From assembly GCA_038277395.1 (NCBI GenBank), contig CM076192.1, positions 50,391,119 to 50,455,118 of the forward strand: DNA of 64,000 nucleotides, written 5' to 3'. Shown here piece by piece: positions 1 through 10,076 of this stretch. How positions within the stretch are numbered: position 1 is the stretch's first letter; every line of letters begins with the position of its first letter. The translations under genes and the position numbers were made by a program. Origin of the DNA: Dryocosmus kuriphilus (taxonomy: Eukaryota; Arthropoda; Insecta; Hymenoptera; Cynipidae). The notes under the pieces are model-generated. The model made no database searches. It was not told where the DNA came from and saw only the letters and a program-made list of their open reading frames with translations.

Positions 1-182
1 TCGCCACTCATTGGGGGACGTTACCCCCGGGATATTTTCTTGCTTATTGATCAACGTTTCAAACTACTAAAGTAAGTCCTAATAAAATTATGTTTCACTA
101 CCCTGCCTTCTTTTACTGTGTCTAACCTTAATCTCGGCGGCCACCTCCTTCTCCCTTCCCCGGTGAGATCCTCTGCTCTACA
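1..182 (+). repeat. 5' LTR, 3' portion only
   Basis: Identical to 8766-8947 apart from one substitution (171 against 8936). It contains AATAAA at 79-84, which could serve as the polyadenylation signal, and ends in ..CTCTACA directly before the primer-binding site. Confidence 0.92.
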
Positions 183-184
183 CC

Positions 185-195
185 TGGCGCCCAAC
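185..195 (+). promoter_or_regulatory. Primer-binding site for reverse transcription
   Basis: TGGCGCCCAAC begins two bases after the LTR end. The TGGCGCC core is the form used by many insect gypsy-group elements and retroviruses primed by a lysine tRNA. The tRNA identity is inferred from the motif, not checked against a tRNA set. Confidence 0.8.
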
Positions 196-1515
196 ATAAA
201 AAACCCAAAAAATTCCCTAATCTTCTCCCTTATCCCGCCGAGATTAGAAAAAAGAAACACACAAATCAAACTCCATGACCCGACATCCAACTCCAAGTTT
301 GCATGCCACATGTCTCCCGCCTGTGCCATTCAATAGTATGATTATGACATTTTTCATGCCTATTATATAATAGTTTTAATGATATTGTTAATTTGATTGT
401 GTTATTGATATTATTGTGCCATGTTTCGGATTCGTACCATACCATGTAAGGAAGTGACGGTGTACTAGGTTGAAAAGTATAGGGAAACCAAGTCAAAATT
501 ATTAAAATTGAAAAATTAACAGTAGTAAAATCTTGGAAAATAAAAGTGTCAGGAAAATGGTTATTTTGACAATAAAAGTTTAAATAAAAGTAAAAAGGAA
601 ATATTTAGTTTGAAAATAGAATTTAAAAGAAAAGAAAATTAAAGAAAAAACTCACAACCTAGAATAGAATAAAGAAAAAGTGTCATAAGAAAACAAAATT
701 TTGGAAAACAATTAAATTTAAAAAGTTATAAAATTTTAAAATCGTTTCAAGAAAGAATATAATTGAGAAATAGAATCGAAATAACTTGGGAAACCTACAG
801 AAAGATAAAATTCGCATCAAACATTTAATTGGGCAGTACAAGGTCAGTAGTCTTGCTTTCAAAACAGACGAAATGTGACGAGAATGTAATGGAAATAGAG
901 AGATTTGAAATATTCAAAGTTAACAAGGAATTAAATTTTAATGAGGAATATGAAACCTTGAGAAATGAAAAGAAATTCGACTGTCATCGCATATACAAAC
1001 CATCCTACGTCACAGAGTGACTAGTTGCGTGACGGGGGGGTGCAGTGTACGCACGAAATACAGACCGCGGTATGGTAGAGGGTAACTCACCGGACGACGG
1101 GCTGTCCGCGAGGTCGCGAGTACTGAGCGCGCAAAGGTCACGCGCTGTACTTGGCAAACCAGGCTACGTACAGCAAAAATAAACAAATTTTCGGATCACA
1201 TGGATTAATATGATTATCGGAAATATCAGAAATAAAATTTAAAGTAAATTAGGAAACCCAAAGAGAGAATTGGCAAATACGAAGCCAACAAGCTAAAAGG
1301 AAAATTATACAGGATGTCCAAATAATAAACGGACAACGTAGTATAGAAATAACATATGTACTATAGCTATAGGGAATAATACACATATATAGGGTGTCCC
1401 TGTAGTGCATCTAATAACAGGACAGGGTAGTATCGACGGCTGTACAGCCCAAACAACCGTAGATACTACAAAGGGAAGAAAAGTAAGATTTTTAACGATT
1501 ATCCAATCTGTACTA
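196..1515 (+). other. Untranslated leader of the gypsy element
   Basis: About 1.3 kb with no convincing coding sequence. Most is A-rich, but roughly 1015-1160 is a sharply GC-rich block containing a G7 run (1035-1041) and several CGCG-rich self-complementary stretches, as expected of a structured RNA region (packaging signal or ribosome landing). That function is inferred. An open frame at 829-1020 is probably chance. The gag frame is open from 1405, but its first ATG is at 1516. Confidence 0.6.
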
Positions 1516-2583
1516 ATGAAACTCAGATCAGGAAATTTAAAAATAAGTAAAGACAAAATGAAGAAACAAACGGAAATTCAAACCGATCAAGAGAGCCTGG
1601 ACTTGGAAGGAGCTATAGCACTTCCAACTCCGGACTCTGGAATAAACAAAACATCAAATACGGGTACAAGTCCCAAAATAATAAACCGATCCGTGGGACG
1701 AGGTAGGAGTTTCCGTAAGAATAATAACGAAACAACAAGAATGGGAAAATCGGGTAGGGACTTGGAAATTACAAACAAAGAACCAAGTAAAATAATTAAC
1801 CCTTATGCGTCATTAGCTTGGGACCCTACAGATTTACCAACACTAAATTTACCCAGGCAACAAGAAAACTTAACAGAGGATCGAGAAATCTTAGGGACGA
1901 TTAACAATAAAACATTTGAAATTGACTCATTCCTAGAAAACAACACTCAATTTTTATTAGAAACAGACGAACTCTTAAACAGCGCGGAATATAACGAGTT
2001 TATGAATAAACAAAAAGAAAAATTTTTAAAAGAAAAAATGGAACAGTCAAAAATTCGTAAACATAATTTAAACCCGCAGGCCCATAGTTCATTTACAAAA
2101 GAAACGATAGATAGGACGGAATCAGAAAGAGCACCTATATATAAAAGAAAAGAATCACGCAGTAGGTACTCAGTTCAGTTTAACCTTGAAGAAAGACCTA
2201 GGGAAACCACTAAGAGTGTAATAAACAAAGCGTCAATGAAAAGAAGGGAAAAAGAAACTGACCCTAAAATTTACGAATTCGACTCCAGCGACGATGAGTG
2301 GGATAATTTAAATTCTAACCGAAACAGATACCGTAGGTCATCAGTAGCTAGGGAAAGATCTGGAAGACGGTCACACACCCAATATAATTCGGAAAGTGAA
2401 TACGAACCAGAATATAGAAACAACGAAACAATTCAAGCGACATATTTCCCATTTGGAATGGTACAAACACCATTCCAAATAATGACAAATTGGCCGGTCA
2501 AATTTAGAAATAATAAAGAGGATAGCCCAGCCAGTTTCCTGGAAGATTTAAGACGATTTAAAAGGGGGGTACAAAATAGATGA
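1516..2583 (+). pseudogene. gag: gag, N-terminal part (frame interrupted)
   Basis: The frame is open from 1405, but 1516 is the first ATG and is taken as the start. The product is a highly charged, Asn/Arg/Glu-rich structural protein with no recognisable enzyme motif, as usual for the N-terminal region of insect gypsy Gag. The frame ends shortly after a capsid-like stretch (SPASFLEDLRRFKRG) at a run of six G near 2565. The protein character resumes at once in the +1 frame (next entry), so the two parts look like one gag broken by a single-base change in a homopolymer. That may be a real mutation or a base-calling error; this region has no second copy to compare. Confidence 0.75.
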
Positions 2584-3607
2584 CCGCGACATACTAGAAA
2601 ATTTAGACGCGGTATTGATTGAGGATGCACGTGACTGGTTCTCAATTAATAAAAATTCGTGGAGAAATTTATCCGACTTTTTTGATGATTTCAAAAGCGC
2701 ATACATTGACGAAAAATTCTCAGAGGAAATTAGGCAAAAAATTAAATTTTGTAACCAAAATAGGACCCAGGATATTCATTCTTATTTAACGGAAATCAGA
2801 AAATTATTTACCAAGCTATACCCCAGAAAAAGTTTAGAATGGGAATTGCGCCGAACATACGAAAACCTCCGGATAGAATATAAAATGTATATAAAGAGAA
2901 ACGATTTTCAGACATTTGAAGAATTAGAGGAGTTGGGAAAAGAATGGGAAACAGAATTAGTTAAATCAAAAATTAGAGGTCAGGTTTTGCAAATAACAGA
3001 ACCTAAAATAGAGGAAAAAAGGGAACAAAGGGGAAACAATGACAAGAACAATTCGGAACCCAATAAGGAAGATAAAAAGGAAAGTAATAACGGGAAAAAT
3101 CTCAATAATCAAGGTAAAAAGCCTTTTAAAAATCGATACCCATACCCACCATTCGGATTTCCTTTTTTACCATTTCAACCTCAATTTCAACAGAACCTAA
3201 GACCCAATTTCAGACCTAGAATCCCACCAGGATTCCAACCAAGATTCCCAAATTACAATCAAATGTTCCCAATGTTTAACCAAATGTCATTAGGAGGGAA
3301 TCAAAAACCAAATAATCCCATGATAGAATTCCCAAGCGAAAAAGAAGAAAATCCAGGAGGGGAAAATAAAAACCAAAATCCCCAAAAACCAAATTTTGGA
3401 AATAAACCCCAAAATCCGGGAAATAACGGAAACAGAAAAAATAAAACAGAGCATAGTTCGGGAAAAAACTCGAATTCAGAAAACAAGAAAGAAAATAACG
3501 ATTCGAGTTGTTTTTATTGTAAAATGCCAGGTCATTTTAAAAGAGAATGTCCTTATTATTTATATATAACCAGGGAAACTACCAGGGCGGATATTAGGCG
3601 AAAATAA
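2584..3607 (+). pseudogene. gag: gag, C-terminal part: capsid and zinc knuckle nucleocapsid
   Basis: A 330-residue open stretch (from 2615) continuing the interrupted gag. The first third has the helical pattern of a retrotransposon capsid (DWFSINKNSWRNLSDFFDDF and following). Next comes a long Pro/Phe/Asn/Gln-rich low-complexity segment (about 3120-3460), then a zinc knuckle CFYCKMPGHFKRECPYY near 3508-3560, a classic CX2CX4HX4C nucleocapsid motif that binds the genomic RNA. The stop is at 3605-3607. The pol frame is already open across this end, so gag and pol overlap in different frames, consistent with expression of pol by ribosomal frameshifting. Confidence 0.85.
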
Positions 3608-3683
3608 AATAACCCCTGATATCGGAACGCCAGAATATTTAAGTTCGGATAAAGATGAAACCACAGAAACGCGTTTTCATCTT

Positions 3684-6600
3684 ATGACTAAATTTGAAAA
3701 TGAGTCATACAGGATTTTAATAGATACAGGTGCCTCACACTCATACGCAGGAGAAAAATTAATTTCAAAAATTAAAAAAGCGAAATTTAGTATCCTCAAA
3801 CCGGATTCTAATTGTTTATTAGTCGCTAACGGCGGAAAAGCCGAAATAATCGGGCAGGTAGTCATTCCAATATTGATAGGTAAAAAGTTTAAACATGTAC
3901 TTTTCAGGCTAGTCCCAAAACTTAATTCGTTAGGAATATTAGGCACAGATATGCTGAAAAGCTTACGAATGACTCTGGACTATGACTCAGAGACCTGGTG
4001 GCTACCAGGAAACCCACCCACACGCTATCCAATGGAAGCACACCCCAACTCACTACCCCTACCAATTACCGAGGACTTACTCAAACCAGAAACAGACCCT
4101 GAAAGTACAATTAAGCAGAATAGAAATAAGAAAAATGTAAATAGTAGTAATAAGTTAGAAGGTAAAAATGAAAATAAAACCGCGGAATCGAAACCCAAAT
4201 TTGGAGGAACAATTAGTTTGAAAAGCAACTGGGAAATAGAAAGGAACAAACTTAAAAGGGAAAGTAGCGAAACCCCCCTAGTAGCTTCTAACCCATCCTC
4301 ATCCCAGAAAATAAAATACGCCCAAACTCCTGCAACAAATCCTGACGAGGATAGACCTAATTTATTAAACATTCCCACAAGCAATAAATTCCAACCCTTA
4401 GAAGACTTCCCCACCCAAGAAACCAGCGATGAGACTAACACCCTAAACACACCTAAACGGAAGAATAGGGATTCGAGTAAAAGGGAAAACAATTTAAACA
4501 GGAGTAAAAATAAGAAACAGGATAGTAAACTTAAACAAAAAGAGTTTACAAAAACGGATAAAAAACCGGAAAAGGGTAGCGAATCGGAAGAAGAGAAAAA
4601 CAGAAACCATTGGATAAATTTTAAAAATAGGGCAATTCTGTTAAATAATATTCGTGATAGTCCGGGAATAATTAAAGAAAACAATAGTCGTTCTTCGGAA
4701 ATTTGTGAGGGTATTGTTGAACTGAACGACAGTCAACAAACCCAACTAAAAAAATTATTGGAGGATAAAATAAAAATTTACCAGGGAAAAGAACACAGGG
4801 CAACACATTTAACGGAACACAGGATTGATGTTCAGGGACATGACCCAATAAAACAGCGATATTATAACGTTAGCCCAAAAATAAAACAGGAAATATTCAA
4901 AGAAGTCGATAAAATGTTAGAACAGGGTATAATAAGGCACTCCCACTCGGATTGGTCAAATCCGATTGTTATGATTAAAAAAACAAATGGAGAATATAGA
5001 TTTTGCCTAGATTTTCGCAAGGTTAATAACATAACCAAAAAGGACCTTTATCCTATCCCACTCATGACAGAAATTCTGGACACACTTAGAGCAGCGAAAT
5101 TTATTTCAAAAATTGATTTAAAAATGGCATATTTACAAATCCCCTTGGAGGAAAATTCAAAACCAATCACAGCATTTACAGTACCCGGTAAGGGCATGTT
5201 TGAATTTAACAGGATGCCATTCGGGTTGACAAATGCGCCAGCCACATTCCAGAGGCTTATGGATAAAATAATAACTCCAGACCTGAAGCCAAATGTCTTC
5301 TGCTATTTAGACGACATAATTATAGTCACCGAAAATTTCAACGACCATTTAAAATACTTAAATATTGTTTTAGACAAACTAAAAATCGCAAACTTAACAA
5401 TCAGTCCAGAGAAGTGTGAATTCGGATGTTCAGAAATAAGGTACTTGGGTTTTAGAGTCAATGAAAAGGGTTTACAGGTAGATGATGACAAAATCAAACC
5501 AATACTTAACTTTCCAAAGCCAAAAAACGTGAAACAGGTTCAGAGAATTATAGGAATGACTAGTTGGTATAGGAAGTTCATACCCAATTTTTCGGAAGTA
5601 ATCGAACCCCTAAATAAATTGCTAAAAAAGAAACAGGCATGGGAATGGGGTTTGGAACAAGACGAAGCGTTCCAAAAAATTAAAGATCTATTGACATCAG
5701 CACCAATTTTAACTTGCCCAAATTTTACAGAACCCTTTCAGCTTGAAACAGACGCAAGCAATACGGGTTTAGGAGCCGTACTCACTCAAACAATCGGAGG
5801 AAAAAATTATGTGATAGGTTACGCGAGTAGGGCCCTCAACGACGCGGAAACCCGATATTCAGCATCGGAAAAAGAATGCTTAGCCGTGGTTTGGGCTATT
5901 AGGAAATTTAGACCATACCTAGAAGGCTATAAATTCAAAGTACTCACGGACCATTTGGCACTAAAATGGCTCCATAACCTCAAAAACCCCACTGGAAGAC
6001 TAGCCAGATGGGCATTAGAACTCTTAGAATACGATTATGAGATCGTATATCGAAAGGGTAGTTCAAACGTAGTGCCGGACGCCCTATCTAGGTCTAAAGA
6101 AGCAACAAACGAGGTCGCGTTCGCGTTAGCAAGCAGCACACAAAAACCGAAAACGAACTCGAACGACCAGACTGACGAATGGTACTCCGCGAAAATCAGA
6201 CAAATTAAAAAACACCCGGAAGAACACGAAAATTGGAGAATTAGAGACTCACAACTCTATTTCTATAGAACAGACCCTTTAAAATCTATCTTATTACCAG
6301 ACTCAGACCCATGGAAACTCGTCGTACCAAAAAAGTTACGGAATCAAGTCCTTAAAGAGAACCACGACAGTACACAAGCGGGACATTTAGGCTCCGAAAA
6401 GACACACGCGAGAATTTCCGAGTACTACTTCTGGCCAGGGATGTATTCGGAGGTAATCAAATACGTGAAAAACTGTACGGTATGTAAAAGAACGAAACCG
6501 GGTAACCAGGCGAAAATAGGGTTAATGGGAAAGAGAATAATAGAAGAACCATGGACCATGGTTGCTGCAGACATCATGGGACCACTACCAACATCGAAAA

Positions 6601-7427
6601 AAGGGAGAAACCAGTATATTTTAGTTTTCGTTGATATTTTCACTAAATGGGTGGAAATTATCCCAATCAAGAAGGCAAACGGAACTACAATAGAGTCAGA
6701 ATTCCATAAACGTGTCATTTCTCGTTGGGGGACACCGCGGATCCTCCACACAGACAACGGAACAGAATTCATAAATAAAACTATCCGCGAATTAACGGAA
6801 AAATTCGGAATCAGACACTCCAAAACACCGAAGTATTACCCCCAAGCGAACCCAACCGAAAGGTACAATAGAACGATTAAGCAAATAATCAAAGCTTATC
6901 TAGAAAACGATCATTCTACATGGGACGAAAAAATAGATGATCTACAATTCGCGATTAATACCAGTAAAAATTCAACGACACAATTCACCCCAGCATTTTT
7001 AAATCTAGGTCGCGAACTAGAACCACTCCAGTCGTTGAAAAAAGAACTGGAATCAGATAACGAAATTGAATTCCAAAGTGTAGATAAATGGACAGATAGG
7101 TTAAGACGTCTACAGGTAATAAAGGAAGAAGTCCAAAATAACCTGGATAAAGCGAACGCCAAACAGGCTAACAGGTATAATTTAAGGAGAAGGGAAATAG
7201 AATTCAAAAAGGGAGATAGGGTTTTAAAAAAGGTCACCAAACTATCTAACAAAGCAGATAAGAAAGCAGGGAAATTGTTCGACCAATATGAAGGCCCATT
7301 TATAATTAAGAAAAAGGTATCTCCTACGATTTATGAGTTAAAAAACCTTAAAGGAAAAAACATAGGGGAATACAATATCAACGACTTAAAAATAGAAACC
7401 GTAGATAATAGTAATAAGTATGAGTAA
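3684..7427 (+). CDS. pol: pol polyprotein: protease, RT, RNase H, integrase
   Basis: Uninterrupted 1247-codon frame. Domains in order: aspartic protease with DTGAS at residues 14-18; an Asn/Lys/Ser-rich linker of about 200 residues; reverse transcriptase with YLDD at 541-544; RNase H with TDAS around Asp690; integrase HHCC zinc domain from His894 to the CTVC pair near 931; catalytic triad Asp963, Asp1024, Glu1059 with the usual 34-residue D-E spacing; and a C-terminal GPF module (YEGPFIIKKKV) near 1200. It makes cDNA in cytoplasmic particles and inserts it into chromosomal DNA. ATG 3684 is the first Met, but the frame is open upstream into gag, so the real N terminus is probably set by frameshifting. 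No stop or missing catalytic residue is visible, so this pol looks potentially functional. Confidence 0.95.
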   Translation: MTKFENESYRILIDTGASHSYAGEKLISKIKKAKFSILKPDSNCLLVANGGKAEIIGQVVIPILIGKKFKHVLFRLVPKLNSLGILGTDMLKSLRMTLDYDSETWWLPGNPPTRYPMEAHPNSLPLPITEDLLKPETDPESTIKQNRNKKNVNSSNKLEGKNENKTAESKPKFGGTISLKSNWEIERNKLKRESSETPLVASNPSSSQKIKYAQTPATNPDEDRPNLLNIPTSNKFQPLEDFPTQETSDETNTLNTPKRKNRDSSKRENNLNRSKNKKQDSKLKQKEFTKTDKKPEKGSESEEEKNRNHWINFKNRAILLNNIRDSPGIIKENNSRSSEICEGIVELNDSQQTQLKKLLEDKIKIYQGKEHRATHLTEHRIDVQGHDPIKQRYYNVSPKIKQEIFKEVDKMLEQGIIRHSHSDWSNPIVMIKKTNGEYRFCLDFRKVNNITKKDLYPIPLMTEILDTLRAAKFISKIDLKMAYLQIPLEENSKPITAFTVPGKGMFEFNRMPFGLTNAPATFQRLMDKIITPDLKPNVFCYLDDIIIVTENFNDHLKYLNIVLDKLKIANLTISPEKCEFGCSEIRYLGFRVNEKGLQVDDDKIKPILNFPKPKNVKQVQRIIGMTSWYRKFIPNFSEVIEPLNKLLKKKQAWEWGLEQDEAFQKIKDLLTSAPILTCPNFTEPFQLETDASNTGLGAVLTQTIGGKNYVIGYASRALNDAETRYSASEKECLAVVWAIRKFRPYLEGYKFKVLTDHLALKWLHNLKNPTGRLARWALELLEYDYEIVYRKGSSNVVPDALSRSKEATNEVAFALASSTQKPKTNSNDQTDEWYSAKIRQIKKHPEEHENWRIRDSQLYFYRTDPLKSILLPDSDPWKLVVPKKLRNQVLKENHDSTQAGHLGSEKTHARISEYYFWPGMYSEVIKYVKNCTVCKRTKPGNQAKIGLMGKRIIEEPWTMVAADIMGPLPTSKKGRNQYILVFVDIFTKWVEIIPIKKANGTTIESEFHKRVISRWGTPRILHTDNGTEFINKTIRELTEKFGIRHSKTPKYYPQANPTERYNRTIKQIIKAYLENDHSTWDEKIDDLQFAINTSKNSTTQFTPAFLNLGRELEPLQSLKKELESDNEIEFQSVDKWTDRLRRLQVIKEEVQNNLDKANAKQANRYNLRRREIEFKKGDRVLKKVTKLSNKADKKAGKLFDQYEGPFIIKKKVSPTIYELKNLKGKNIGEYNINDLKIETVDNSNKYE

Positions 7428-7466
7428 TAGACTTAGAATTTTTTCTTTAACAGGAATTTAGAAAAA

Positions 7467-7826
7467 ATGGAGGATAACTGGGAAACCAAATTAGAAGAAT
7501 CAATCTCAGTTCTGGAAAGCAAAGTTAGGGAAATCCAAGACGGACTCCAATGCCGATTTTGTAAAGAATTAATACCTAAAATTATTTACGTTATACATGA
7601 TTCATTCTGTAATAACAGACCATACAGGTTAAAAAATAACTTCACGACTCCAAACCCTAATGGACAAACGTATATACAGGGAAACTGGGAAAGTATTAAT
7701 AGAAAAATACAAGGTTTATTAACCATTAAAGTAGCAAACAAAAATAGAATAAGGAATAAAGAAGAAGAGTATGAATTAGAAATAAACATATACCAGGAAA
7801 CCATAACGGGCTTAGAACAGGAATAA
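7467..7826 (+). CDS. Post-pol ORF3, small zinc-finger-like protein
   Basis: A 119-residue ORF starting 40 bp after the pol stop. Its first half holds a possible metal site: C29, C32, H44, C48 (CX2C, 11 residues, HX3C). The flanks are Glu/Lys-rich and helical. No signal peptide or membrane segment is present, so it is not an envelope protein. Position and conservation within the element suggest an accessory protein, perhaps nucleic-acid binding; I do not recognise the family. It could instead be expressed as an extension of pol. Confidence 0.55.
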   Translation: MEDNWETKLEESISVLESKVREIQDGLQCRFCKELIPKIIYVIHDSFCNNRPYRLKNNFTTPNPNGQTYIQGNWESINRKIQGLLTIKVANKNRIRNKEEEYELEINIYQETITGLEQE

Positions 7827-7885
7827 AATAGTATAACCAGGTAAGATAAATTTTAAGTAAAAGTTTTTTCTTTTTCTTTTTTTCT

Positions 7886-7913
7886 CCCCCCCCCCCCCCC
7901 CCCCCCCCCCCCC
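7886..7913 (+). repeat. Poly(C) tract of 28 bases
   Basis: A pure run of 28 C preceded by a T-rich stretch (7864-7885) and 14 bases before the ORF4 ATG. The second copy at 31214-31243 has 30 C, as expected for an error-prone homopolymer. Its complement is the 12-G polypurine tract at 8529-8540 of the same transcript. Confidence 0.95.
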
Positions 7914-7927
7914 GCCACGTCCGACGA

Positions 7928-8527
7928 ATGCTGGCAGCACCACCAGCGCCACCGACACCACCAGCTCCACCGACACCACCAGCGCCACCGCCACCACCAG
8001 CGCCACCGACACCACCAGCGCCACCGACACCACCAGCTCCACCGACACCACCAGCACCATCTCCTCCACCAGAGTCTGAGGAGGAGGAGTGGGAGGAGTC
8101 GGCAGAAGAGGAAATAGAAAGGATTAAGGGACTAAAGGAAAGACTGCTCGAGCTCTCCCTTGAGTTCGAGGAAAGAGCGCGGAAACACTCCCTCGAATTC
8201 GGGAGAGAGTTCGAGGCAAGGGTAGAACTGATCAAGCAGGAAGCAAGGAGGGAGGAGGCAGAAAGAGAAAAAAAACTCGATTGGGAAAGGGAAGAAAGCA
8301 GGAGGAAGGTGTTGGAGGTGAGGAGGAAGCAAGAGGAAGAGGAGGAAAAAAGGAGGAAGGAGGAGGAACGGAAGGCGGAGGAGGAGTGGAAGAAAGCGAG
8401 GGAGGAAGCGACGAGGGAGTGGGAGGATTACAGAAAAACGCTGAGAAAAAGAAACAGAAGAATCTGCGAATTTATTTTTATGTTCGGGGGGGCCAAGAAA
8501 GGGAGGGATAAGCCCGAACCCCATTAA
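7928..8527 (+). CDS. Post-pol ORF4: proline-rich and coiled-coil protein
   Basis: A 199-residue ORF between the poly(C) tract and the polypurine tract, its stop overlapping the latter. Residues 5-47 are tandem APPTPP/APPPPP units (an 18-21 bp DNA repeat). An acidic patch follows, and then residues 55-185 form an almost uninterrupted Glu/Arg/Lys-rich helix with heptad character, a likely coiled coil. The tail is basic. No membrane segment, signal peptide or enzyme motif is seen. Base composition (GC-rich, AGG/GAG-rich) is unlike the A-rich gag and pol, which suggests a separately acquired segment. Copy B (31258-31857) gives the same 199 residues. Function unknown; a multimerising structural or host-interaction protein is one reading. 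Confidence 0.6.
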   Translation: MLAAPPAPPTPPAPPTPPAPPPPPAPPTPPAPPTPPAPPTPPAPSPPPESEEEEWEESAEEEIERIKGLKERLLELSLEFEERARKHSLEFGREFEARVELIKQEARREEAEREKKLDWEREESRRKVLEVRRKQEEEEEKRRKEEERKAEEEWKKAREEATREWEDYRKTLRKRNRRICEFIFMFGGAKKGRDKPEPH

Positions 8528-8540
8528 AGGGGGGGGGGGG
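8526..8540 (+). promoter_or_regulatory. Polypurine tract
   Basis: AAA followed by 12 G, 11 bases before the TG of the 3' LTR: the RNase H-resistant primer for plus-strand DNA synthesis. The ORF4 stop codon (8525-8527) runs into it. Confidence 0.8.
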
Positions 8541-8551
8541 TATAACATAGA

Positions 8552-8947
8552 TGTTGCGTGGCTGCCCGAGCGACGGGACCCTTTGCCGAGCCCGCCCGGG
8601 AATCCACGAAGGATCCCGTGCGTGTGGCTGGCGGCAGCTCTCGTTGCTCGTGCAGTCACAGACAGTCAGTCTTGAGTTCTCCGAGTGGGTAATCTTGTTG
8701 CGCTTCTTGGTGGGGCCACTGGCCGGTCTCATGTATTATTGTATTTTGGATACCTGCTGTCGTTGTCGCCACTCATTGGGGGACGTTACCCCCGGGATAT
8801 TTTCTTGCTTATTGATCAACGTTTCAAACTACTAAAGTAAGTCCTAATAAAATTATGTTTCACTACCCTGCCTTCTTTTACTGTGTCTAACCTTAATCTC
8901 GGCGGCCACCTCCTTCTCCCTTCCCCGGTGAGATCATCTGCTCTACA
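8552..8947 (+). repeat. 3' LTR, complete
   Basis: 396 bp with the canonical TG...CA ends (TGTTGCGTGG at the start, CTCTACA at the end). The last 182 bp equal window bases 1-182. The 5' part is GC-rich; AATAAA lies near 8844. The target duplication cannot be confirmed because the left flank is outside the window. Confidence 0.88.
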
Positions 8948-10076
8948 CTTTATTTACTATCTTCCAAACCTCTTCCTCCGTCCTTGCCTTCTCTACTTCT
9001 TGTTCGAATCTTTTATTTTCCTCCTCTTTTTTTCTGTCACACAACTCCGTGTATTCTCTTTTTTTCCTCCTGTATTCCTCTCCGTTACCGTTTCCTTTTC
9101 TCCACTTTCTTAATTCCCTTCTCACCTGCCTCTTCTTCTCTTTACATTCCTCATCCCATCCCTTTCCTCCTCCTTCTTTCCTCCTTTCCTTTTTACTTGC
9201 TCCCTCCAATGCTCTTTTTATCTTTTCCGTCATTCTTTCCATTTCTTCGTTTACATTACCCTCACCCATTTCCATATTCTTTATCCTTTCCCTGAATTGT
9301 TCCTTTCCTTCCCTTGACCACTCCCCTCTGTTTGTTCTTTTTATCTTTGTTTCTTTTTTGTTCTCATTTTCACTTCCTTTTTCTCCCTCTACTGTCACAA
9401 TCACTGGGAAATGATCTGACTCCATATATTCCCCCACTTCTAGTTTCTTAATGAATTCTCTTACCTCCTCATCCACTATTACATAATCAATTACCGTTCC
9501 CTTCTTTTCTCCTGGCCTTGTATATTCCCCTTCCTCATCCCCTTTCTCTCCCCATTCCCTGTCACCTCTTTCTCCTGTCCTTGCATTAAAATCTCCTCCT
9601 ATTATAAGCCTTACCTCTTCTTCATTTTCTTCAATCAATTCTTTTATCTTCTCCCATTTTTCCTGCATATCCCCGTTTATATATACCCCTACTATCTTCC
9701 ATCTCTCTTTACCCGACGTCACCTCTTGCACTATTATTCCTTCCATTTCTTCTTTCCTCTCTTCCTTGCCTCTTATTTTTGTCATAAATCCCTTTCTCAC
9801 TCCTATCGCCATTCCTCCCATTGCTCTTCCTTTTTTATTCTTCTTCTTTGCATTTTGTATCTTCCATACATAACCCTTTGGTAATCTTCCCTTTACCCTC
9901 TCCCATCCCTTTTCATCTAACCACGTTTCCGTCATTACCACTACTTCCCACTGCTTTAAATTTCTTAAAAATTCATTATCCTTTCTTTCCAGTCCTGCAA
10001 TATTCCAATAGCATATCTTCCATTCATTTTTTTTCTCACTTCTCTTATTTTCCCCTGTCCCTCTCCTCTCTCTCAC
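8948..10076 (-). pseudogene. LINE 1 ORF2, endonuclease domain, truncated
   Basis: The frame runs from ATG 10076 leftwards to the LTR border (377 codons including a few LTR bases). APE-type endonuclease hallmarks in order: CYWNIAG (start of the first strand), ETWLDEKGW (catalytic Glu), IIGGDFNAR (catalytic Asp/Asn) and ESDHFPVIV (terminal SDH). This domain nicks target DNA to prime reverse transcription. A Lys/Glu-rich linker follows, ending before any RT motif. It overlaps the end of ORF1 by about 30 bp. Copy B (32278-33405) is the same but has a one-base change in a T run near 32354 that disrupts the last residues; copy A reads through. Confidence 0.88.

Larger units (their letters stand above)
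1..8947 (+). mobile_element. Ty3/gypsy LTR retrotransposon, 5' end cut by window
   Basis: An almost complete LTR element: partial 5' LTR (1-182), primer-binding site, a 1.3-kb leader, gag in two frames, a long pol, two further ORFs, a polypurine tract and a complete 3' LTR. The order protease, reverse transcriptase, RNase H, integrase within pol is the Ty3/gypsy (Metaviridae) order. No ORF after pol has a signal peptide, transmembrane segment or furin-like site, so no envelope gene is seen. Window base 1 corresponds to base 8766 of the 3' LTR, so about 214 bp of the 5' LTR lie outside. The LTRs shared here differ at one visible position (c171 against a8936), which points to a young insertion. 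The element lies directly against a LINE truncated at 8948, so it probably inserted into that LINE. Confidence 0.93.

Noticed and set aside
829..1020. Small ORF in the gypsy leader
   Set aside because: Short, no ATG-supported domain, A-rich composition; likely chance.
7467..8527. Envelope gene of an errantivirus in the post-pol region
   Set aside because: No signal peptide, fusion peptide, cleavage site or transmembrane helix in either ORF.
7726..8659. Gly-rich and Pro/Leu-rich minus-strand frames opposite ORF4
   Set aside because: They mirror the proline repeat and the coiled coil; no start context or domain of their own.
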